From IMG/VR virus record IMGVR_UViG_3300006929_000026, positions 1-48,421 of that record: a DNA stretch of 48,421 nucleotides. One strand, written 5' to 3'. Origin of the DNA: a virus. The notes under the pieces were generated by a model, which was given only the letters and a program-made list of their open reading frames with translations, was not told the origin of the DNA and made no database searches. The number at the start of each line of letters is the position of its first letter. Positions within the stretch are counted from its first letter, which is position 1. Below are positions 43,455 through 48,421 of the stretch, piece after piece. The translations under genes were made by a program, and so were the position numbers.

Positions 43455-43763
43455 TTAAAACGGTAAGTCGTCTTCTACTTTAGTTTTAGCTGGAGCTGCT
43501 TGAGGTTGGTCTGTTCTAGGCGCAGGCTCAACGTTTTCTCCGTTAGTCCATACAACCTTACAATTACCAAGATAAACCTTAGCAACCTTTGCTTCTCTTT
43601 CTTCTTTTGTTTGTTCTATTATAACTGGGCCTTGATTACCAAATTGATCAACCTCATCGTTAAGAGTTAAGCTGATTGGTAAGTATTTACCTTTTGCTCC
43701 AGTTATAATTTTACTTTTATCAATCTTAGTAAGATCAATACTAGTTTTAATTATTGATGCCAT
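43455..43763 (-). CDS. SSB-like single-stranded DNA-binding protein
   Basis: This 102-aa protein ends KTKVEDDLPF, the acidic aromatic tail typical of SSB proteins (DDDIPF-like) that recruits partners. Its body (GAKGKYLPISLTLNDEVDQF, VYLGNCKVVW) is beta-rich and compatible with an OB fold. It lies between the primase-helicase and the exonuclease, where SSB is expected. Short size and low similarity to T7 gp2.5 mean the assignment rests on the tail and position. Confidence 0.7.
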   Translation of the reverse strand: MASIIKTSIDLTKIDKSKIITGAKGKYLPISLTLNDEVDQFGNQGPVIIEQTKEEREAKVAKVYLGNCKVVWTNGENVEPAPRTDQPQAAPAKTKVEDDLPF

Positions 43764-43765
43764 TA

Positions 43766-43933
43766 TTAATATGTAGCCAATTGGTTAAACATTCTTACTA
43801 ACTGTGGCTTTGTAGCTCCAGTTGTTCTACGTAAATTGTCAACTGCTTTTACATGGCTTTGATTAGTGTAAAAATTGTTAACGCTTGTGTTCATACCTGT
43901 AACATCACAGGTTCTTTTTCTAGTTCGTGCCAT
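43766..43933 (-). CDS. 55-aa small basic protein
   Basis: This 55-aa frame starts at 43933, two bases after the exonuclease gene ends, and stops two bases before the SSB start. It reads MARTRKRTCDVTGMNTSV, then HVKAVDNLRRTTGATKPQLV and RMFNQLATY. One cysteine and a basic N-terminus are followed by a helix-turn-helix-like segment (DNLRRTTGATKPQLVRMF). It could be a small DNA-binding regulator of the recombination or SSB genes. It is too short for many gene callers. Confidence 0.55.
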   Translation of the reverse strand: MARTRKRTCDVTGMNTSVNNFYTNQSHVKAVDNLRRTTGATKPQLVRMFNQLATY

Positions 43934-43935
43934 AA

Positions 43936-44667
43936 TTAAAGTGTTTCTGTTTTAAAAAATTGTTTAGAGTCAAAATCTTTAGTCTTAAAAAATAATTGGT
44001 ATTGTGCTACTGCTTCTTTTACTTTATCTTGACCCTTTTCATAAAATGAATCGGAGCAATCGCATATTTTAATTTGGTGAGTTATTTTATCTATGACAAT
44101 AAAAACCATTTCATAGTTAAATAATGTTCTATATATAAATGCTTGGCTGTCATAATTATAACGTGAAGCTGAAAATCTAAACTTTTCTATATCTGAAGTA
44201 GTCTTCAAATCTACAATTAGTTTTTCGCTATGATTAATTATATCAGCTTTACCTTTCCACATTTCACCTTCTATCTCAGCAATACCTGGTATCTCATACT
44301 CTACTTCTCCGGTTTGAATAAGATCTTTACAGACGTTATTGGCTAAAACTTTTTCAACCATTAATTCTATTTGATCAACCTCGTGTTGTAGTAGACATAA
44401 TTCACCTTCTGAGATCTCTTTATACACTTTATTGTTCCTTGTAGCCGACTCAATAACTTTAAAGTTTTTAAGTTTGTCAGGCTCTAGTATAGCGGTGTGA
44501 AAATAACCGCCTACTAGAAACGCTGGACGTGGTTGCGATGGTTCGTACAGTGCTAAAGGATTTTTTAATAGCGTAGATATGTTTGAATTACTTAAGTATT
44601 TTTGGCCAATACCATTATAATACTCATCATCGTTTTTTAACGCTGTTAAAACCTCTTTATGTGTCAT
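43936..44667 (-). CDS. RecE/YqaJ-like PD-(D/E)xK exonuclease
   Basis: This 243-aa protein fits the phage 5'-3' exonuclease partner of an annealing protein. The active site shows His57 and Glu62 in FHTAILEPD, the GKAD of WKGKADIIN (Asp142) and DLKTT (Asp153, Lys155), then a basic ARYNYDSQAFIY-like helix. These are the elements of the RecE/YqaJ PD-(D/E)xK family. It starts directly after the ERF gene stop, giving an ERF-exonuclease pair for homology-directed recombination of replicating DNA. Confidence 0.82.
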   Translation of the reverse strand: MTHKEVLTALKNDDEYYNGIGQKYLSNSNISTLLKNPLALYEPSQPRPAFLVGGYFHTAILEPDKLKNFKVIESATRNNKVYKEISEGELCLLQHEVDQIELMVEKVLANNVCKDLIQTGEVEYEIPGIAEIEGEMWKGKADIINHSEKLIVDLKTTSDIEKFRFSASRYNYDSQAFIYRTLFNYEMVFIVIDKITHQIKICDCSDSFYEKGQDKVKEAVAQYQLFFKTKDFDSKQFFKTETL

Positions 44668-45183
44668 TTAGAGTGTTGTTAGTTCCTGCTCAACTTCTTT
44701 AGTTAGTGCATACTTGGCTTTAATAGTCTCTAATTTACCTCCTGCTTTAATAAACTGTTTAGCTTTAGCTATTTGATCTTTAGACATTGCTCTATTATGA
44801 TCGTTAACAGCGTCGCTATCCTGTGTATCATCTATTAAAAATAGATTACCAAGAGCGTATTTCTTTCCGTAACTCGATGCAGAACCAAACTGCTGAGGTG
44901 TTTGCATACCTTTCTGTAACAGATCAACGCCAACTAAAGCTGTTGCTGTAATAGAATTTTCACCATCAGATATGGTTGCTATACTATTAAATATAGGTAT
45001 AGGTTCAGAGCTAACTAGTTCTTCATCTAGTTTTACTGATACTCCTAATTCTAATAGATAGGGTTTTGTTGCTTCGAGGATGTCTTCGGCTGATCGGAAG
45101 TAGTATTTGCCGAATGAATTAAATCTTGATTTTTTAGATTTAAATTTAGTCTGAATAGTTGATAACTTTTCGTTTATAGTCAT
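44668..45183 (-). CDS. ERF-family single-strand annealing protein
   Basis: This 171-aa protein has the ERF signature: GKYYFRSAEDILEATKPYLL near the start, ITATALVGVDL, and the block FGSASSYGKKYALGNLFLID with following DDTQDSD. ERF proteins form rings on ssDNA and anneal complementary strands. I chose the ATG at 45183; a GTG start at 45204 would add 7 residues. The C-terminal 40 residues form a basic helical domain. It is followed without a gap by the exonuclease gene. Confidence 0.82.
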   Translation of the reverse strand: MTINEKLSTIQTKFKSKKSRFNSFGKYYFRSAEDILEATKPYLLELGVSVKLDEELVSSEPIPIFNSIATISDGENSITATALVGVDLLQKGMQTPQQFGSASSYGKKYALGNLFLIDDTQDSDAVNDHNRAMSKDQIAKAKQFIKAGGKLETIKAKYALTKEVEQELTTL

Positions 45184-45245
45184 AGGTTTATGGTTTATTC
45201 TCACTTATATAATTACATATAAATAAGATGATTTACATATATAAC
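45184..45245 (-). promoter_or_regulatory. AT-only leader between sigma gene and ERF gene
   Basis: This 62-nt gap is the longest between the sigma-factor stop and the ERF start and is almost entirely A/T. Read on the - strand it has runs such as TTATATATG and TAATTATATAAG that could include a Bacteroidetes or phage sigma promoter, but I see no convincing -33/-7 pair. It also lacks a Shine-Dalgarno sequence. It would be the natural place for recombination-module transcription to start. Confidence 0.3.
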
Positions 45246-45998
45246 TTACAGATATTCAATAACTTGCGAATGATCTACACTGTCAATTAGCTTTTGAACA
45301 GCTTGCTTTTTAAGCTCAGAAACTCTGACATAACCGCTAGCTCCTTTTATATTAATTTGAGGTGCAATATCTTTGGCTGAATGTTTATCACAGTCAAGAC
45401 CATAAGATAATCGTAACACTTCATATTCGCTTTCATTTAAGTGTTTTTTCATCAAGCTTTTTAAATAACTATTTAATAACCCTATATTATAGGGCTCAGA
45501 TTGATCAGGTATTTGATAAATCATATCCTCATCATCTGTAAAAGACCTAGCATCTATGCTTAAAAATATACTATTAAAAAACATTTCTACCATTTTCTTG
45601 TCTTTAGGATTTCTACGCATATCATTGAGCTTATGTTCAGGTATACGTATATCACCTCGTTTTATATCAATAGATCTACGAATAGCTCCTTTGATACGTT
45701 TAAAAAAGAAAGATTTTAAAGTCTTTTCTTGATCTTCTGATTTTATTAGTATGTCATAATCTAATTTATCAACAGCTTTTATAAGACCTATTGAACCTTC
45801 TTGTATTAGATCAGTAATATCAAGAACGCCACTTGCCTGCTGTGATGTAGAAAATTTACGAGCTATATTCTCTACTAATGGTAAAAATCTTACAATTAAA
45901 TTATCTCTACTATCAAATATGAGATCGTTGTAGTCTGGCATAGAAGCTTTAACATCTTCTTTATACCGAATATAATTTTTAATATTATATTTTTTCAT
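45246..45998 (-). CDS. Phage sigma-70-family factor
   Basis: This 250-aa protein has sigma region 2 (about 38-125): LVENIARKF, DLIQEGSIGLIKAVDKLDYD with the core-binding pattern, and RIKGAIRRSIDIKRGDIRIP, which matches the -10 melting part. Region 4 (about 190-245) is an HTH: SEYEVLRLSYGLDCDKHSAK and GYVRVSELKKQAVQKLI. It lacks region 1.1 and most of region 3, so it is a compact alternative sigma. It would direct host core polymerase to phage promoters. The upstream HTH gene overlaps its start by 14 nt. Confidence 0.85.
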   Translation of the reverse strand: MKKYNIKNYIRYKEDVKASMPDYNDLIFDSRDNLIVRFLPLVENIARKFSTSQQASGVLDITDLIQEGSIGLIKAVDKLDYDILIKSEDQEKTLKSFFFKRIKGAIRRSIDIKRGDIRIPEHKLNDMRRNPKDKKMVEMFFNSIFLSIDARSFTDDEDMIYQIPDQSEPYNIGLLNSYLKSLMKKHLNESEYEVLRLSYGLDCDKHSAKDIAPQINIKGASGYVRVSELKKQAVQKLIDSVDHSQVIEYL

Positions 45999-46611
45999 TG
46001 TCCTTATTTAAAAGTTCTTTTTCTCGTTTAAGATTACTACCCATTGTTCTATAAACAGTTCTACTAGAACAATCTAGTAAGCCTGCTATTTTACCAATCG
46101 TAATCTTCTTACCAATATCATGTAACTCTAACATGCATTGATAGATCATCTCTTCATTTATTAATCTATCTCGGCCGATTAATTGGCCTACGATACTTAA
46201 CTTCTCTTTCATGGTTAAACCAGTAAAATCTTTAAATATAACTTTACGTAGTTTATTTTTAGGTGGTTGTTTAAGTTCTGTTAAAGTAACATCGTCAATC
46301 ATATTAACTAAATATTTATCTAACATAGTGAACGTAACAAACCCATTACTTTTTGTAGCTATATGTCTAGCTAGCTCTTCAAACTCTTTAATAGAAAGTT
46401 GAGGATTTAAATACCACAGCACTAATAAGTGCCATTTAAGGGATCTAAAAGTATTTATCTTAGCTTTGCTTCTAAATAACTCATAGCATTCATGTGTGCC
46501 ATATTTATAATAATAACCCCATTTATATACCTCTGTAGGTTTATCATTAATAGGATCACGCCGATAAATTATCTTATGTTTATTTAAAAACTTAAGTCTT
46601 AAATGTGACAT
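45985..46611 (-). CDS. HTH protein upstream of the sigma gene
   Basis: This 208-aa protein has a C-terminal helix-turn-helix (about 165-195): ITIGKIAGLLDCSSRTVYRT with a following basic helix (SNLKREKELLNK). The N-terminal 120 residues are mixed, with basic segments (YRRDPINDKPTEVYKWGYYY). It resembles replication or transcription regulators that use an HTH tail. Its overlap with the sigma gene suggests they act together, for example as early regulator and switch. It is also possible that it is a replication initiator. Confidence 0.6.
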   Translation of the reverse strand: MSHLRLKFLNKHKIIYRRDPINDKPTEVYKWGYYYKYGTHECYELFRSKAKINTFRSLKWHLLVLWYLNPQLSIKEFEELARHIATKSNGFVTFTMLDKYLVNMIDDVTLTELKQPPKNKLRKVIFKDFTGLTMKEKLSIVGQLIGRDRLINEEMIYQCMLELHDIGKKITIGKIAGLLDCSSRTVYRTMGSNLKREKELLNKDNEKI

Positions 46612-46645
46612 TAGCCTCTTACTCTTTATATCTTATTACCTATTG

Positions 46646-46942
46646 TCATACAGGCTCAGGAATTGTTTCATTCCACCTTATTGTATCGTATTTACGAAGT
46701 TTCTGTGAATATTTATGAATTAATTGAGCTTTGTGTACTAAGTTATCCCAATGTTTTAGTCTATCTTCACGGGTTTTAATTATAGATTTAGGCCCGTGTA
46801 TCAACGTGTAATGTGTTATTTCACATCTAAGCTCATATATTCTATCCCATAGATATTCTTCGTGCTTATTTATTCTTTTTAAATCTTTGTACGCTTTTTT
46901 TATGTCTATTCTCATTTTTCTTTTTTGGTTTTCTTCTTGCAT
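46646..46942 (-). CDS. Hypothetical helical basic protein
   Basis: This 98-aa protein starts with a Glu/Lys/Arg-rich helix (MQEENQKRKMRIDIKKAYKD), followed by LKRINKHEEYLWDRIYELRC and a His/Trp-rich middle (HYTLIHGPKSIIKTREDRLK). It is mostly helical and strongly basic with no membrane segment. Gaps of about 34-41 bp separate it from both neighbours, so it is slightly isolated. Function unknown. Confidence 0.6.
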   Translation of the reverse strand: MQEENQKRKMRIDIKKAYKDLKRINKHEEYLWDRIYELRCEITHYTLIHGPKSIIKTREDRLKHWDNLVHKAQLIHKYSQKLRKYDTIRWNETIPEPV

Positions 46943-46983
46943 TTATACCGAATAAATCAGTATTAATAATGTGGTTATATAAT

Positions 46984-47211
46984 TTATATCTGCTCATGTT
47001 TTAAAAATATTATTATTTTACTTAGTGTACCTGCCATAACTCCTGTCATTATATCTATATTGTCCATATAATGCTGAGAGTATATGCTTATACCGTCTAA
47101 TATAATCATTAAAGGCATTAATAATGCAAACATAATTATATGTTTTCCAAGTTGTATTACTATGTAGCCTGTTAAGCTCATTAACAATGTTATTATGAGT
47201 ATTGTTTTCAT
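46984..47211 (-). CDS. Small membrane protein coupled to ligase
   Basis: This 75-aa protein has an N-terminal hydrophobic segment (ILIITLLMSLTGYIVIQLG) and a second one (IIMFALLMPLMIILDGISIY), then a less hydrophobic region with TGVMAGTLSKIIIFLKHEQI, giving 2-3 TM helices. Its ATG overlaps the ligase stop (ATGA), so translation is coupled. The role is unknown; early small membrane proteins of phages often serve exclusion or host takeover. Confidence 0.6.
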   Translation of the reverse strand: MKTILIITLLMSLTGYIVIQLGKHIIMFALLMPLMIILDGISIYSQHYMDNIDIMTGVMAGTLSKIIIFLKHEQI

Positions 47212-48056
47212 TCGTAGTTACGTATTGCTTTGAATAATGGGTGACGGTATGAACCTGATGGTGTGCGTTGGAAGTATGTAAATGTAGCTGTTTTGCCGAT
47301 ATACCACTCAGCTATATCGTACATCTCTTCGAGCATTGATTGTTTGCCCATAACAGGCATACCGAATTTAACACCGTTGGAATCTACAGCAAGGAACTTA
47401 CCGATAGTACCGATACGTTTACCTTGGCCTTCAACCCAGCCAACAATCGTAGCCTCTGTGTCGTGAAAGTCTTTGAACTTTTGTAGATTATAAGAACGTT
47501 TTTGTTCGTAAGGCTTGTTGTAACGTAGTATAGAGCCTTCGTAGCCATCATTTAAGTTAAGTTGATGGTTGTGTTTTGCAGCATCTAAGCTGAGTACAGC
47601 TTGAAATGGTACAGGTTTAGTATATTTAAGATCATATACATCAATAATACTATCTATATCACTAGCACGCTGATAGTATTTATCATTAGGTAACTTAGGG
47701 TTGAACATGTCATAGCAGTGAAACTGCACGAGAGATTGTGCTTCGCTCATATCTGCAAATGTAGGTTTTTGCTTACGTACGAGAGATATTATCTTGTTAA
47801 AGTTATCTTTAAGCTTATGGTTGTATAGCTCACCATCGAGAATAATATCTGGATACTTACTGAAGACATGTTCTAACTCCCTTAGTATGTGGTTTATATT
47901 GTGAAAAGGTTTGTGGTTACGACTGAAAGCACCGGTTGATGTAATGTAACATCTTACACCGTCAAGCTTTGGCTGAATATAAGTATCAGACCAGTCGGTT
48001 TGTTTTTTGCCTACAGGATGTGCAAGCATGCACTCAAATTGTTTTTTGGTTTTCAT
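47208..48056 (-). CDS. ATP-dependent DNA ligase
   Basis: This 282-aa protein is a compact ATP-dependent ligase. The adenylation lysine is Lys30 in IQPKLDGVRC (motif I). ILDGELYN is motif III, NDGYEGSILR motif IV and LQKFKDFHD the motif V lysines. The C-terminal OB-like part (EATIVGWVEGQGKRIGTIGK) is short, giving a minimal ligase without extra domains. It would seal Okazaki fragments and recombination nicks. The flanking genes overlap it by 4 nt on both sides (ATGA). Base composition is GC-richer than the neighbours. Confidence 0.9.
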   Translation of the reverse strand: MKTKKQFECMLAHPVGKKQTDWSDTYIQPKLDGVRCYITSTGAFSRNHKPFHNINHILRELEHVFSKYPDIILDGELYNHKLKDNFNKIISLVRKQKPTFADMSEAQSLVQFHCYDMFNPKLPNDKYYQRASDIDSIIDVYDLKYTKPVPFQAVLSLDAAKHNHQLNLNDGYEGSILRYNKPYEQKRSYNLQKFKDFHDTEATIVGWVEGQGKRIGTIGKFLAVDSNGVKFGMPVMGKQSMLEEMYDIAEWYIGKTATFTYFQRTPSGSYRHPLFKAIRNYE

Positions 48057-48295
48057 ATATTATATCGGTTTTTAATTGTGGTTATTTTCTTTTGTATTAC
48101 ACTAGCTTTTTCATATTCTTCATCAGCTTCATATCGTGACAATAGATTATTAAGTCTATCTAGTTCCATTAGTATAAGATCTGTTTCATCAATAGAATTT
48201 GTTTTCATTTCACTAGAATATTCTCTAATAAAAGTTTCAACAACTTCTTTAGCAACTGCTTTAGCTATTTTATTTATTTCTTTATCGGTTAGCAT
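48053..48295 (-). CDS. Small coiled-coil (UVR-motif-like) protein
   Basis: This 80-aa protein has an N-terminal helix (LTDKEINKIAKAVAKEVVET) followed by a coiled coil at about 35-75 (ILMELDRLNNLLSRYEADEE, YEKASVIQKKITTIKNRYNI). The last helix resembles the UVR-type 'A..EE.YE.A..I...I..L' motif found in UvrB/UvrC and many phage proteins. It overlaps the ligase start by 4 nt (ATGA), so it is translationally linked to it. A replication-linked role is possible. Confidence 0.6.
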   Translation of the reverse strand: MLTDKEINKIAKAVAKEVVETFIREYSSEMKTNSIDETDLILMELDRLNNLLSRYEADEEYEKASVIQKKITTIKNRYNI

Positions 48296-48332
48296 GTGTA
48301 TATATTATCTATTTGTATTCGTATTTAGTTTG

Positions 48333-48419
48333 TGGACGTGGTAGGAGTCGAACCTACGTTTGAGATACTGTCTTGCCTGTATATCGGCGAAGATACTGTC
48401 TCACTTACCAGTCACGCCC
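48333..48419 (-). tRNA. tRNA-like element, centre not canonical
   Basis: Read on the - strand, GGGCGTG (48413-48419) pairs with CACGTCC (48334-48340) as a 7-bp acceptor stem with one G-T wobble, and GTAGGTTCGACTCCTAC (48341-48357) is a perfect T-arm with 5-bp stem and TTCGACT loop. The next base (48333) would be discriminator A; no CCA is encoded. Total length 87 nt fits a class II (long variable arm) tRNA. The region between is abnormal: I find ACTG/CAGT for a D stem but no standard 7-nt anticodon loop with 5-bp stem. I assign no amino acid. It is at the window's edge and possibly degenerate. Confidence 0.5.
48363..48401. repeat. 11-bp direct repeat within the tRNA-like element
   Basis: The 11-mer agatactgtct occurs at 48363-48373 and again at 48391-48401, 28 nt apart, inside the region that should hold the anticodon and variable arms. 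This looks like a partial tandem duplication, and it may explain why the centre does not fold as a normal tRNA. Such repeats at tRNA genes can also mark recombination or attachment sites, though no integrase is visible. Confidence 0.65.
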
Positions 48420-48421
48420 TA

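Noticed and set aside
48000-48344. 114-aa + strand ORF near the right end
   Set aside because: It overlaps the coiled-coil gene and the tRNA-like element on the opposite strand and has the typical hydrophobic look of antisense A/T-rich DNA.
1-48421. Complete circular genome
   Set aside because: The groEL 5' part is missing at the left end and is not at the right end, where - strand genes and a tRNA-like element run to the edge.
1-48421. Temperate phage or prophage
   Set aside because: No integrase, excisionase, repressor pair or clear attachment core is seen; the tRNA-like element alone is not enough.

Overview
The window is a contiguous piece of a tailed double-stranded DNA phage genome, most likely a podovirus-like marine phage. 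It is strongly AT-rich (about 30% GC in typical rows, counted by hand), very densely packed (no gap above about 90 bp) and carries no integrase or other lysogeny gene. Most start codons lack a Shine-Dalgarno sequence and sit in A/T-only leaders such as 'ataaattATG'. That is typical of Bacteroidetes, so a flavobacterial host is my best inference, but it is unproven. Both edges cut the genome: groEL is open at the left end and a tRNA-like element touches the right end.

Layout. Positions 1-35669 are all on the + strand. They hold a chaperonin pair (groEL 3' part, groES), a winged-helix protein, about a dozen small basic, often Cys-containing proteins (1.8-5.5 kb), a 3-TM holin, a tandem GroES-like protein, and the virion block: small and large terminase, portal, scaffold, major capsid protein, connector and tail proteins, a split nozzle-like tail protein, and three internal or ejection proteins, the last of 2118 aa. 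The arm ends with a membrane/coiled-coil protein, two more small basic proteins and an M15 peptidase endolysin. Positions 48419-35752 are all on the - strand: tRNA-like element, DNA ligase, HTH protein, sigma factor, ERF annealing protein, RecE/YqaJ-like exonuclease, SSB-like protein, T7 gp4-like primase-helicase, thymidylate synthase, a GIY-YIG/MazG fusion, a PD-(D/E)xK endonuclease, and class I ribonucleotide reductase (nrdB, nrdA). The two arms converge on a hairpin at about 35.73 kb.

How it works together. The - arm is an early programme. A phage sigma factor and HTH protein would redirect transcription, RNR, thymidylate synthase and MazG-like enzymes would supply dNTPs, and primase-helicase, SSB, ligase and ERF/exonuclease would replicate and recombine DNA. 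No DNA polymerase is visible, so it is probably beyond the right edge. The + arm builds and folds the virion and lyses the cell. Hairpins after the capsid gene and its neighbour suggest graded late transcription.

Most notable: a 0.5-kb GC-rich codon island inside the terminase ATPase domain; a tandem GroES-like protein beside a separate groES; a recurring Ser-Pro-Phe/Leu motif in otherwise unrelated small basic proteins at both ends of the late arm; a GIY-YIG/MazG fusion; two zincin motifs in the late region; and an oddly shaped tRNA-like element with an internal 11-bp direct repeat.
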